Assembly: GCF_017309075.1 (NCBI RefSeq)
Contig: NZ_JAEMGS010000005.1
Coordinates: 1-64,000, forward strand
DNA length: 64,000 nucleotides
Direction of reading: 5' to 3'
From: Motiliproteus sp. SC1-56
GTDB lineage: Bacteria; Pseudomonadota; Gammaproteobacteria; Pseudomonadales; Balneatricaceae
Below the pieces are notes generated by a model. The model saw nothing but the letters and a program-made list of their open reading frames with translations, had not been told where the DNA came from and did no database searches. How positions within the stretch are numbered: the stretch's first letter is position 1; the number at the start of each line of letters is the position of its first letter. Positions 47,398 to 56,192 of the stretch are shown piece by piece. Position numbers and translations under genes: made by a program.

Positions 47398-48078
47398 ATG
47401 CCCGCCTGGTCAAGCTACGCCCTGCAGGATTTCGTGCCCTTCAACGCCCCGGTCTACCTGCGCCTGCTCGAGCGGGTCAACGAGGGGCTCTGGCCCCTTC
47501 ACCCGCTGCTTCTGCTGGCCGGGATACTCGCCGGCGCACTGTTGCAAAAAGGTCAGGACCGGCTGGCGGGTCTGCTGCTGGCAGCCTGCTGGGCCGTGGT
47601 GGCCGAAGGGTTCTTTGCCCGTTACTACGCGCAGCTCAACTGGGCGGCGGGCTACCTGAGGTGGATCTGCTGGCTGCAAGGGGGCCTGCTGCTGGCCGCC
47701 CTGACCAGCCGGTCACCGGCGCCGGGGCGCAATACCAGCGCCCTTATGAGGCTAGGACTGGGTTTAGTGTTGGTGCTGGCCGGACTGGCCTACCCTGTCG
47801 TCGAGCTGGCCGCCTCGCAGTCCTGGCGCCAGGGGGAGTTTTTCGGTGTACACCCGGACCCCACCGCCCTGGCCACCCTGGGACTTTGCCTGCTGCACCT
47901 TCGGGGTTGGCGGCTCGCGTTGTGCACCTTAATGCCCCTTGGCTGGTGCCTGCTGAGCGGCGCCACCCTGCTGGTGCTGGAAGAGCCCCGGGCCTGGGCC
48001 CTGTTCACAGCGGCCGCGCTGAGCCTGTCAGTGCCGCTTTATCAGACCCTCAGCCCCCGCACCGGCCGGGCCGACTAG
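47398..48078 (+). CDS. Six-helix membrane protein, unknown
   Basis: A 226-residue hydrophobic protein with about six membrane helices (LHPLLLLAGILAGALLQ; LAGLLLAACWAVVAEGFFAR; GLGLVLVLAGLAYPVVELAA; ALFTAAALSLSVPLYQ). It starts immediately after the aldo/keto reductase stop (TGAATG), so the three genes form a tight operon. I do not recognise the family, although its arrangement resembles integral proteins annotated MFS-like or DUF6064-like. Confidence 0.72.
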   Translation: MPAWSSYALQDFVPFNAPVYLRLLERVNEGLWPLHPLLLLAGILAGALLQKGQDRLAGLLLAACWAVVAEGFFARYYAQLNWAAGYLRWICWLQGGLLLAALTSRSPAPGRNTSALMRLGLGLVLVLAGLAYPVVELAASQSWRQGEFFGVHPDPTALATLGLCLLHLRGWRLALCTLMPLGWCLLSGATLLVLEEPRAWALFTAAALSLSVPLYQTLSPRTGRAD

Positions 48079-48088
48079 AAACTCGCCG

Positions 48089-48562
48089 TCACAGCAACAG
48101 TTTCTCGTCGATGGGGTGAAAGCGGTCCGCGGCGCGGATCAGGCTGTCGGCGGTGAGCTCCGGCACGCCGTAAACCTCGGTTTGCACCCCGAACCGCTGG
48201 CGCACCCGCTCCAGCAGGCGGTCGAAGTCACCGTCACCGGAGAGCAGCACCACCCGGTCCACCTGGGGGGCGAGCTCCACCACGTCCAGGGTGATGCCCA
48301 CATCCCAGTCCCCTTTGGCGGAGCCATCGGCGCGCTGAATGTAGGGTTTGAGCGCAACCTTGAACCCCAGTTGCCTGAGCGCGTTCTGGAACTTGCGCTG
48401 ACCGCTGTCCTGACGGTCGGTGGCATAGGCTATCGCCGACACCAGGGTGCCCTCCGCCTCGAGCTGTCGCCACAGGGCCCGGTAATCGAACTGTCGGCCA
48501 TAGCGCTGGCGGGTGGTGTAATAGATGTTCTGGACGTCGGCAAAGAGCGCGATTCGAAGCAT
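48089..48562 (-). CDS. LabA-like NYN-domain protein
   Basis: A 157-residue NYN/PIN-like nuclease-fold protein. The acidic residues of the family are visible in RIALFADVQNIYYTTRQRYG, then GDWDVGITLDVVELAPQVDR and VVLLSGDGDFDRLLERVRQR. These proteins are predicted RNases or RNA-binding proteins related to cyanobacterial LabA. ATG at 48562. Convergent with the upstream operon. Confidence 0.9.
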   Translation of the reverse strand: MLRIALFADVQNIYYTTRQRYGRQFDYRALWRQLEAEGTLVSAIAYATDRQDSGQRKFQNALRQLGFKVALKPYIQRADGSAKGDWDVGITLDVVELAPQVDRVVLLSGDGDFDRLLERVRQRFGVQTEVYGVPELTADSLIRAADRFHPIDEKLLL

Positions 48563-48824
48563 GGCCTGAGTTCTTTCAACAGTTCTTTCAACGGCAAGGC
48601 CGAGCATTATGCCAACCGCCTGGCGCCCTGAATACCGCCGACCTTCTCACCGACCCAACCACCGGCCATTTCCAACACCGGCTTCAACGGGCCAGGCTGG
48701 TCAATCTCCGGGCCCCGGGATATAGTGAGCGGCACGCCAGGGCGGCGAGCATACAGGGAGTTTGACGTGGGTTCGCGGCCTCCAGCCGGCGCTTGACCGG
48801 CGTGTTCAAGATAAGGATCATCGC

Positions 48825-51173
48825 TTGCCCGCATTGTTAGCCCGACTTGGCAAAAAAGCACGGCGACTAACGCAAGCCGGCGGTGCCGAACATTTAACCG
48901 CCTCCCTGCTGCTGGCTTTTTCGACAGCCAGCCCCGCCCAGGACGTCGACTACCAGCACGATATCCAGCCCCTGTTCGACCGCTACTGCGTGGCCTGCCA
49001 CGCCTGTTTCGATGCGCCCTGCCAACTCAACCTGACCCACGCCGAGGGGCTGATGCGGGGCGCCTCCAAGCGCAAGGTGTACAACGCTCGCCGGCTCGAG
49101 GCCGAGCCACCGACGCGGCTGTTTGTCGACGCCCAGACGCCCGAGGCGTGGCGCCAGAAAGGCTTCTTTCCCCTCACCGAACACAGCCCGCAACGCCCGG
49201 CGCTGCTGTTGCAACTGCTGAAGCCCGGCGCAAGCGATGCGCCTGCATCGACACTGTCCCCGGTGCTGGCCCCCCATCTCGGACGCCAGAACCAGTGCCC
49301 CACCCCGCAGCAGGCGCAAGCCTTTACCCAGCGCCAGCCGCAGGTGCGCATGCCACTGGGCTTTCCCGCCATGCCCGAAGATGCAAGGAATATGATTCAA
49401 CGCTGGCTGGAGCTAGGCGCCAACGCCACCCTCCCCCCCCCGACGCCCACTGCCGACGAAGCCGGGCAGATCAGCCAGTGGGAAGCCTGGCTGAACGGTG
49501 ATAGCGCCGAGCAGGCACTACTCTCCCGCTGGCTGTTCGAGCACTGGGCCCTGGCCAAACTCTATTTTGGCAACGGCGAAAGTGGCCACTTCTTCCGCTT
49601 GGTACGCTCCAGGACAGCGCCGGGCGAACCCAGCCAGGAGATCGCCACCCGGCGTCCCAATGATGATCCCGGTGAGCCCTTCCACTACCGGTTTCAGATG
49701 GAGAGGGGCACCCGCGTCTACAAGACCCAGGTCACCTTCCGGCTGAGCCCGGAGCTTTTCGGCGACCTGCGAACCCGCTTTTTCAGCCAGCCCTGGCAGG
49801 CCGGGCCGCTGCCCGGTTACGGCGGCGCCGAGCGCTCCAACCCCTTCGCCACCTTCGCGGCGATTCCCGCCGACGCCCGCTACCGCTTCATGCTCGACCA
49901 TGCCGAATATTTCGTGCGCACCTTTATCCGCGGGCCCGTGTGCCGGGGCCAGATCGCCACCGCCGTGATCCGCGATCACTTCTGGGTCATGTTCCAGGCC
50001 CCGGAGCACGATCCCTACATTGTCGATCCGGATTTTCGCCGCCAGGCCAATCAGCTCCTGAACCTGCCCGGCATCGAGGATGACCTGCTGGCCGGCCCCG
50101 GCGCCTGGTTCGACTCCTCCACCCAGCGCAACGCCTATATCGCCCTGCGCCAGAAGGCCCTTGCCCGACTGGCCCCCCGGGGCCCGGGAATGGAGACGAT
50201 CTGGGACGGCAACGGCGACAACGGCAGCGCCCTGCTGACCGTCTTCCGCCATCACGACAGCGCCACGGTCAGACAGGGCTGGATCGGCCACACGCCCCTT
50301 ACCCTCTGGTGGCTGGACTTCCCGTTGCTGGAGCAAAGCTATTACAACCTGGTGGTCAACTTCGACGTCTTCGGCAACATCGCCCACCAGGCCCAGACCC
50401 GGCTCTATTTCGACCTGATCCGCAACGGCGCCGAGCAGAACTTTCTGCGCCTGCTGCCAGCCCGAAGCCGGCAGCGCACCCTGGACCGCTGGTACGAGGG
50501 GAGCGGTCTGCTGAAACTCTGGATCGCCTACCAGTCCATCGACACCCACACCCCCAGCGCCCTCGATCTGCCGCGCAGAAAACCCAAGGAGGCGCTGGTC
50601 GAGCGCCTGCTGGCCCGCTTCGCCCCCCTCAACCCGCCGGACCTCAACCGCGGCGAGCTCCCCGACTCAGACTCGGCACGTGTCCTGAGCCGCCTGAGCG
50701 GCATCCCCGCCGAGCGCATGCCGTCCGTCAGCCAGCTACCCAATGCGTCCCTGTTGATGGTCGTTCCTGCCAATTCCGATGCCAACAACGCAGATGCCGA
50801 CGCCGGTGCGCTGCCCGAGCTGTATACCCTGGTACGTAACCGCCGGCACTCCAACGTCGCCTTCATGCTGGGGGAGTCCCTGCGTTACGTCCCGGACGAG
50901 GACAGCCTGACGGTGGTGCCGGGCATCGCCACCAGCTATCCCAACTTTATCTTCCGGGTCCCGGAAAAAGAGCTGCCCGCCTTTACCCGCGCACTGCGCA
51001 GCGCCTCGAACCGGGATCTGGAGGCGACGATGGAGAAGGTGTTGCGACGCTGGGGGGTGGCCGCCAATGACCCGGCCTTCTGGGATCACTTTCACCAGGT
51101 GACGCGATACCTGGAGGCGAGCGACCCGGTCAACGCCGGCATTCTGGATATCTACCGTTACCAGAATCCCTGA
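48825..51173 (+). CDS. cti: Cis/trans fatty-acid isomerase (c-type heme protein)
   Basis: Periplasmic enzyme converting cis to trans unsaturated fatty acids of membrane phospholipids under solvent or temperature stress. The 782-residue product shows a signal (HLTASLLLAFSTASPA) and a heme c site CVACH at about 55-59. Family blocks include IQRWLELGAN, EHWALAKLYFGNGESGHFFR, FVRTFIRGPVCRGQIATAVI and FWVMFQAPEHDPYIVDPDFR. I place the start at TTG 48825 with AAGGA seven bases upstream; an upstream TTG at 48762 is less well placed. A second copy of its 3' end lies downstream. Confidence 0.92.
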   Translation: MPALLARLGKKARRLTQAGGAEHLTASLLLAFSTASPAQDVDYQHDIQPLFDRYCVACHACFDAPCQLNLTHAEGLMRGASKRKVYNARRLEAEPPTRLFVDAQTPEAWRQKGFFPLTEHSPQRPALLLQLLKPGASDAPASTLSPVLAPHLGRQNQCPTPQQAQAFTQRQPQVRMPLGFPAMPEDARNMIQRWLELGANATLPPPTPTADEAGQISQWEAWLNGDSAEQALLSRWLFEHWALAKLYFGNGESGHFFRLVRSRTAPGEPSQEIATRRPNDDPGEPFHYRFQMERGTRVYKTQVTFRLSPELFGDLRTRFFSQPWQAGPLPGYGGAERSNPFATFAAIPADARYRFMLDHAEYFVRTFIRGPVCRGQIATAVIRDHFWVMFQAPEHDPYIVDPDFRRQANQLLNLPGIEDDLLAGPGAWFDSSTQRNAYIALRQKALARLAPRGPGMETIWDGNGDNGSALLTVFRHHDSATVRQGWIGHTPLTLWWLDFPLLEQSYYNLVVNFDVFGNIAHQAQTRLYFDLIRNGAEQNFLRLLPARSRQRTLDRWYEGSGLLKLWIAYQSIDTHTPSALDLPRRKPKEALVERLLARFAPLNPPDLNRGELPDSDSARVLSRLSGIPAERMPSVSQLPNASLLMVVPANSDANNADADAGALPELYTLVRNRRHSNVAFMLGESLRYVPDEDSLTVVPGIATSYPNFIFRVPEKELPAFTRALRSASNRDLEATMEKVLRRWGVAANDPAFWDHFHQVTRYLEASDPVNAGILDIYRYQNP

Positions 51174-51551
51174 GCCATTTACGAGGTAGGTTAACCCATT
51201 GAAAAATAGAACTTTGCAGTAACAATATAGAGAACCTATATTTTTAAAATCAAGACCACAAAAAACGGTTTTCACAACCAGCGCAGAATTTTTCTCAGTT
51301 TTTGGCCAGCGACAAATGACAGCAGGTTGAGCGCATCGCCTAATTTCCCCTTAAGATAAAACCGTCTAAATTAGGCTGACTGATTTTTTAGCGATCCGGT
51401 CAACGTCGGCATTCTGGATATCTGCCGTTACCGGAATCCGTAACGATTCATAGCAGCGCTGAAGAACGCTGCTCATTAGGGCAAACTAAAGACTGTCAGC
51501 TCCCACAACGACGCGAAGGCGGCATTAATGGAGCGAACTTCAAACACAGCC
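51174..51551. other. AT-richer gap downstream of cti
   Basis: A 378-bp gap between cti and the MBOAT gene. Composition is clearly more AT-rich than cti. It contains the diverged second copy of the cti end (51391-51443) and no other recognisable feature. Confidence 0.6.
51391..51443 (+). pseudogene. Diverged second copy of the cti 3' end
   Basis: The 50 bases at 51391-51440 match the last 50 bases before the cti stop (51121-51170) at 45 positions, offset by exactly 270 bp, and end in TAA instead of TGA. Read in frame it gives SDPVNVGILDICRYRNP against SDPVNAGILDIYRYQNP. It is a fragment of a second cti-like gene or an old duplication. Confidence 0.85.
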
Positions 51552-52976
51552 CTAAAACTGAAAGTATATGAAAGGTGCGGTCCCTGTGGTCAACGCCAGA
51601 ATAACAAACAAGGTGGCGACGATCACACCCGACTGAACCCAGGAGTTGAGCCGGCAATAGACCGCTTTCCATTCATATGTCCACTGGCTCGGGGTGTAGT
51701 GAAGCGCTATCGCAACAATCAAGGTCATTAACGCAAGAGGGCCTAATGGCGTATGGGTGTTACTCCAATTCCCCATCGCTTCCATATAGGCATACGCATC
51801 GGAAAGAGTCCCTCCCCTAAAGAGAACTCGGGTCAGCGAGACGATTGTAAAAATCCAGAATACCCGCCATACCCAATGCAGGCCGGTGTACTCCTTCACC
51901 CCTAGGCCTGCTCTTTTACGCCGATTAAGCTGCCAGCGTTCATACATGACCAGGCTTGCATGACAGACACCGTAGGCAACGAAATTCCAGCCAGCGCCAT
52001 GCCAGATCCCGATGGCGACAAAGGTTATGAAAAGATTGAAATAAACGTTTCCATACCGTGACCCGCCGAGCCCATGAAAAAGATAATCTCTGAAAAACGA
52101 GGACATTGAAATATGCCATCGCTGCCAAAAATTTCCGATACTGGTTGCCTTATAAGGGCGGTCGAAATTGATTTGAAGATCATAACCAAGACAACGGGCT
52201 GCCCCCCGGGCTATGTCCGTATAGCCGGAGAAATCCATGTAGACCTGATAGCTGTATGCATACAATCCGATCATTAGAAACAGGGGGGAATAGTCGCTTG
52301 GGGACGCAAAAGCGGGATCCACGATATGGACCGCCAGCACATCGGCAATTGCAATTTTTTTAATAAATCCACGCAATATCAGCGCCGTTCCAGACTCAAC
52401 AGGATTTTTTATCTCTTCCTTGAATGATTTATCAAGCTGCGGTAAGAAATGGCTCGCGCGTACGATGGGTCCTGCCACCAACTGCGGGAAAAACGCGACA
52501 AATAGAGAAAAGTCTCTTAACGAACTGACCGGCTCCAGTCTGTTTCTATAAATATCCAAGGAGTAGCTGATACTTTGAAAAGTATAGAAAGAAATACCGA
52601 CCGGGAGTATTACGCTTAACAATGGAACGGACGGCTCCAAGCCTAATCCAATCAAGAGGCCGTTAAACGACTCTATGAAAAAGTTGGCATACTTGAAATA
52701 CGCCAGTATAGACAAGCTACTGATCAATGAGACACCCAGCCAAAGCTTTTTACCGGCTGTTTCATCGGCCTGCTTTATCAGCCGGCCAGTCACATAATTA
52801 ATCAGTGTGATGCTGAAAATCAGGCCTGCAAACCGCCAGTCCCAGCACATGTAAAAATAGTAACTGGCAGCAAGCAGGCAATTTTTTTTCGCCTCATGGT
52901 GATTCTTAAGCACCACCCTGACCAGCAGAAAAACCGTGATAAAAAAGACCAAAAAGTGATACGACTGAAAGGCCAA
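51552..52976 (-). CDS. MBOAT-family O-acyltransferase (AlgI-like)
   Basis: A 474-residue polytopic membrane protein of the AlgI/DltB-type MBOAT family, which passes acyl groups (usually acetyl) across the membrane onto surface polysaccharides. Typical segments are LLSVILPVGISFYTFQSISY, FFPQLVAGPIVRASHFLPQL, YSYQVYMDFSGYTDIARGAA, GNFWQRWHISMSSFFRDYLF and GIWHGAGWNFVAYGVCHA with the catalytic-site His. Start at TTG 52976 with AAAGGA upstream. Codon use is AT-richer than neighbours. It pairs with the SGNH gene just upstream. Confidence 0.9.
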   Translation of the reverse strand: MAFQSYHFLVFFITVFLLVRVVLKNHHEAKKNCLLAASYYFYMCWDWRFAGLIFSITLINYVTGRLIKQADETAGKKLWLGVSLISSLSILAYFKYANFFIESFNGLLIGLGLEPSVPLLSVILPVGISFYTFQSISYSLDIYRNRLEPVSSLRDFSLFVAFFPQLVAGPIVRASHFLPQLDKSFKEEIKNPVESGTALILRGFIKKIAIADVLAVHIVDPAFASPSDYSPLFLMIGLYAYSYQVYMDFSGYTDIARGAARCLGYDLQINFDRPYKATSIGNFWQRWHISMSSFFRDYLFHGLGGSRYGNVYFNLFITFVAIGIWHGAGWNFVAYGVCHASLVMYERWQLNRRKRAGLGVKEYTGLHWVWRVFWIFTIVSLTRVLFRGGTLSDAYAYMEAMGNWSNTHTPLGPLALMTLIVAIALHYTPSQWTYEWKAVYCRLNSWVQSGVIVATLFVILALTTGTAPFIYFQF

Positions 52977-52980
52977 TTGA

Positions 52981-54051
52981 CTAGTCCTTTGTTGGCGGCA
53001 CGTGTGCAATCAAATCCGGCACAAGGTACTGCGCGATGATTCGAGATGCCGTCTGAGTCCCCTTCACAGAGAAGTGAGTGGCGTCACCGAAATACTCTCT
53101 TCCACCCGGTATTTTTTCCTGTAAGTTAAAATACCGGACGCCTTGTTCCTGGGCTGCGTGCTGAATAATTGCATTGTGACGATCAAATAGCTCATGCAGA
53201 CCGGCCGTATCAAAACAGTGGTTGTAATACCTTGCCGTTTCTGAAAGCGCGTGCTGCGTCTCGGGGGACATATCTTGGCGGAATGCACGGGCATTGCCCA
53301 CTACCAATACCGGCTTCCCCGTTTCTTTCAAAACGCTCAATAAGTGGGTTATATACCTTCTGTATTTCGACGTATCCACCTGATCCGGATCGACCAAAGA
53401 CTGCTGTTTAGCCAACGGTGTCCGTAAGGTCACGGTATTTTTAATGATCAGTTCAGGGGTCAACAACCACTTAGGCAGTTCCAGCTTTGGCAGGGAGTAA
53501 TTTATCGCCTTTTCCTTTCCCCTATCCTTACGACAATATGCCGAGAGATCGTTAAAACCCGGGTAAAGGACATAGTGATCTACTGAAAGCTGGCTTAACA
53601 GGCGCTCAACCATTCGCCCCATGTCGCCGAGTGTGTAACCCGCAATACCAGCATTGATCACACGATAGGACGAGTCCCCGGAAAGCTCTGCAAGCACATT
53701 TTGCAGTCGATAGGATAATGTATCCTGATTATTCCGAGTGTAGGTTCCCATCACCGACGAAGCGCCGACGAGTGCGATGCGGTACTCGCTGGCCGGCTTA
53801 ACGTCGTCGATCGATTCATCACGCAGGCCGTATTTGTTGGTGACGATGACGGCCTGCGAGCCTTCGATGCGATGATTGGGTTGTAATAGCTTTAAGCCGG
53901 TTTGCTGATCAACCACAAAGGTTTTTTGATCACTGACGGCATTGAACACACTCTGTCCATAACGGATGTGACTGCGGACTTGAAGCCCCCCTTCGATCAA
54001 CAGCATCAAGCCCAGGCTGATCAGCAGCGTGTTGCGCGTTTTGACAAGCAT
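52981..54051 (-). CDS. SGNH/GDSL-type hydrolase, membrane-anchored
   Basis: A 356-residue protein with an N-terminal membrane anchor or uncleaved signal (RNTLLISLGLMLLIEGGLQV). The SGNH domain has RIALVGASSVMGTYT (nucleophile Ser), YRVINAGIAGYTLGDMGRMV, the Asn-containing YVLYPGFNDLSAYC and the C-terminal DATHFSVKGTQTASRIIAQY with Asp and His. Such partners of MBOAT proteins are acetyl-transferring or acetyl-esterase-like proteins (AlgX/AlgJ-like). It is 4 bp from the MBOAT start. Low GC suggests transfer. Confidence 0.85.
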   Translation of the reverse strand: MLVKTRNTLLISLGLMLLIEGGLQVRSHIRYGQSVFNAVSDQKTFVVDQQTGLKLLQPNHRIEGSQAVIVTNKYGLRDESIDDVKPASEYRIALVGASSVMGTYTRNNQDTLSYRLQNVLAELSGDSSYRVINAGIAGYTLGDMGRMVERLLSQLSVDHYVLYPGFNDLSAYCRKDRGKEKAINYSLPKLELPKWLLTPELIIKNTVTLRTPLAKQQSLVDPDQVDTSKYRRYITHLLSVLKETGKPVLVVGNARAFRQDMSPETQHALSETARYYNHCFDTAGLHELFDRHNAIIQHAAQEQGVRYFNLQEKIPGGREYFGDATHFSVKGTQTASRIIAQYLVPDLIAHVPPTKD

Positions 54052-54091
54052 GCTTTCCCTGCAACTCTAAACGGTTCCTAGGTATCAAAGG

Positions 54092-54202
54092 CTAAAAGCG
54101 ATAATTCCTCCACCGGAAAGTGGTTTTTTGAGTGTAATTTAAAGCATTGGGTTCGCCAGGATAATACGCCACTTTTTCACCGCAAGATCTACAGCTATCC
54201 AT
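54092..54202 (-). CDS. Possible 36-residue peptide with CxxC
   Basis: A short frame MDSCRSCGEKVAYYPGEPNA, then LNYTQKTTFRWRNYRF, preceded by a very strong ribosome site (GGAAGGAGG with CAGC before the ATG). It lies upstream of the SGNH gene on the same strand. It could be a small zinc-binding peptide, a truncated gene or chance. Confidence 0.35.
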   Translation of the reverse strand: MDSCRSCGEKVAYYPGEPNALNYTQKTTFRWRNYRF

Positions 54203-54703
54203 GCTGCCTCCTTCCGAGCGAACCTCGGCGCTCAAAACGAGACCAAAGAGGAGCCTACTTTTGAAACGACTGCTGACTCTCCTTAAGCTGCGCCCTCTAG
54301 TGGAGAGCCGGAACAGTGCCAGATAAGGATCGAGCACCCTCCCTTTGCGGTCCCGCTTACGGCAAGCCAGCCGCTCCGCCTGGCCTTCGATCGCCGTTGA
54401 AGGCGCCCCTGACCAAGCGCACAGTCACACAGACAACAGCACGGACCAGCCATGCACGGGGATTATGTGTTCGGCATCCGGCGCGGTTACAGGGCTCGAA
54501 TGGAGCCTTTGCTGCGCCTTGGGCTTCGCCGCATCCGGCTTTAGCCGTTTGCCAGTTCCCCGCGTGTGCCCAGCAGGCAATAACCGGAACCAGAACCACA
54601 AACCGCCACGGACCAACCTTCGCCGGGCGCCGAAGCAGGGCGCCGATGATCCTGCGCCGGTCAAATGGAGGTCCCTCTTCACCACCTAACAAGCTGCTTA
54701 TAT
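54203..54703. other. Region without a recognised gene upstream of the alcohol dehydrogenase operon
   Basis: About 500 bp. GC rises from 54300 on. Overlapping frames exist on both strands but none has a ribosome site or a protein-like composition. At 54684-54699 the sequence CACCTAACAAGCTGCT resembles an attC left end, and its complement reads GTTAGGTG like an attC right core. No mate was found. Confidence 0.4.
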
Positions 54704-54720
54704 CGATACAATTCGTATCG
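54704..54720. promoter_or_regulatory. Operator palindrome 1
   Basis: CGATACAATTCGTATCG is a palindrome with GATAC/GTATC arms. It sits just upstream of the -35 element of the alcohol dehydrogenase promoter and shares the pattern CGATACAAnnCGTATCG with the palindrome at 54759-54775. Confidence 0.75.
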
Positions 54721-54724
54721 TTTA

Positions 54725-54752
54725 TTGACAGGGAGCTTTTTGGGGGTTATCT
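54725..54752 (+). promoter_or_regulatory. Promoter of the alcohol/semialdehyde dehydrogenase operon
   Basis: TTGACA (54725-54730), a 16-bp spacer and TTATCT (54747-54752). It lies exactly between the two palindromes, with the expected start near 54759. The leader would be about 238 bases. Confidence 0.7.
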
Positions 54753-54758
54753 TGATTT

Positions 54759-54775
54759 CGATACAAGGCGTATCG
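54759..54775. promoter_or_regulatory. Operator palindrome 2
   Basis: CGATACAAGGCGTATCG, the second copy of the palindrome, centred 55 bp after the first and overlapping the predicted transcription start. Binding here would block RNA polymerase. The IclR-family protein encoded at 57807-58586 is the obvious candidate, but a TetR-type protein elsewhere is also possible. Confidence 0.75.
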
Positions 54776-54835
54776 ATTTAATAATAAAAATGACTTTTGC
54801 CGCCTAGCCCGGGCGCATCCCCTGAGGACCCAGCC

Positions 54836-54922
54836 ATGCCGTGCATTACCACGCCGCTGAAAAAGACAATCACTACCCAGGCTGTCACCACCTTGCTGCC
54901 GTCAACAGCCCACGCCCAGTGA
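54836..54922 (+). CDS. Possible 28-residue leader peptide
   Basis: ATG with GAGGA eight bases upstream opens a frame of MPCITTPLKKTITTQAVTTL, then LPSTAHAQ, in the leader of the dehydrogenase operon. It is threonine-rich. It might be a translated leader or chance; nothing else supports it. Confidence 0.25.
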   Translation: MPCITTPLKKTITTQAVTTLLPSTAHAQ

Positions 54923-54996
54923 CCCGAAGCGCGACCATGCGTCTGCCCAAACTCGAAACCCTCTTATCCCTAATGATCCCGAACCTAGGAGCCGTT

Positions 54997-56154
54997 ATGT
55001 CCAATCAAATCATTCTTCCGCGTATTCTCCAGGTCGGCGAAGGCGCCAGCCAGGAACTCCCCACTATCCTGACCAGCCTGGGCTGCAAGCGCCCGCTGAT
55101 CATCACCGACAAGGTCATGGTCGAACTCGGCTACGCCAGCGCCCTCCAGGACGTCCTGGCCCGTCACAGTATGGGCACCGACGTATTCGACGACACGGTA
55201 CCCGAACCCACTGCCGCGTCGATCCAGGCAGGGGTCCAGAAAGCCCGCGCCGGCGACTACGACTGTGTCGTCGCCCTCGGTGGCGGCAGTCCCATTGACA
55301 GTGCCAAGGCGATCGCCATCCTGGCTCGCCACGGCGGCACCATGCGCGATTACAAATTTCCGCGCATCGTCAACGAGCCCGGCCTGCCGGTGATCGCCAT
55401 CCCCACCACCGCCGGCACCGGCTCCGAGGTGACCCGCTTTACCATCATCACCGACGAGACCAGCGACGAGAAGATGCTCTGCGTTGGCGTCGCCTTTATG
55501 CCGGTGGCGGCCCTGGTGGACTACAGCCTGACCCTGTCGGCGCCGCCACGGATCACCGCCGATACAGGGATAGACGCCCTCACCCACGCCATCGAGGCCT
55601 ACGTCAGCCAGAAGGCCAACCCCTACAGCGACTCCCAGGCCCTGGCGGCGATGCGTCTGATCGGCCCGAACCTGCGCCAAGCCTTCCACGACGGGCGCGA
55701 CAAGAAAGCCCGCGAGGCGATGATGCTGGGCTCGACCCTGGCCGGGGTGGCGTTCTCCAACGCCTCCGTGGCCCTGGTACACGGGATGAGCCGGCCCATC
55801 GGTGCCGCCTTCCATGTACCCCACGGTCTCTCCAACGCCATGCTGCTGCCCACGGTGACCGCCTTCTCGATACCCGCAGCACCGGCACGTTACGCCGACT
55901 GCGCCCGGGCCATGGGGGTAGCAACAGCGCAGGATGACACCGACACCGCCAACCGCAAGCTGCTGGATGAGCTGAATTCCCTAAACGACGAGCTGCAGGT
56001 GCCCACACCGGTGCAGTTCGGTATCGACCGGCAGCGCTTTATCGACCTGATGCCCACCATGGCCGAGCAGGCGCTGGCCTCCGGCTCGCCCAATAACAAC
56101 CCCCGCGTGCCCAGTGCCGATGAGATCGTCGGTCTTTACCAGCAAATCTGCTAG
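54997..56154 (+). CDS. Iron-containing alcohol dehydrogenase, DddB-like
   Basis: A 385-residue group III (Fe-ADH) dehydrogenase. It shows the nucleotide-binding VALGGGSPIDSAKAIAIL, IPTTAGTGSEVTRFTIITD and the metal site DTGIDALTHAIEAYVS and SNASVALVHGMSRPIGAAFH, then HVPHGLSNAMLLP. Paired with the MmsA-type enzyme it resembles DddB, which oxidises 3-hydroxypropionate to malonate semialdehyde in DMSP or acrylate breakdown. Other alcohols (for example a C3 diol) are possible. ATG at 54997 follows AGGAG; the open frame extends upstream into the leader. Confidence 0.88.
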   Translation: MSNQIILPRILQVGEGASQELPTILTSLGCKRPLIITDKVMVELGYASALQDVLARHSMGTDVFDDTVPEPTAASIQAGVQKARAGDYDCVVALGGGSPIDSAKAIAILARHGGTMRDYKFPRIVNEPGLPVIAIPTTAGTGSEVTRFTIITDETSDEKMLCVGVAFMPVAALVDYSLTLSAPPRITADTGIDALTHAIEAYVSQKANPYSDSQALAAMRLIGPNLRQAFHDGRDKKAREAMMLGSTLAGVAFSNASVALVHGMSRPIGAAFHVPHGLSNAMLLPTVTAFSIPAAPARYADCARAMGVATAQDDTDTANRKLLDELNSLNDELQVPTPVQFGIDRQRFIDLMPTMAEQALASGSPNNNPRVPSADEIVGLYQQIC

Positions 56155-56192
56155 GCGACTCCAGCAACCGGATCCAACAAGAGGAATTATCC

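Noticed and set aside
54316-54807. Overlapping frames of 86-163 codons on both strands
   Set aside because: No ribosome sites, atypical composition, and the frames run through the operator region; more likely noncoding or decayed sequence.
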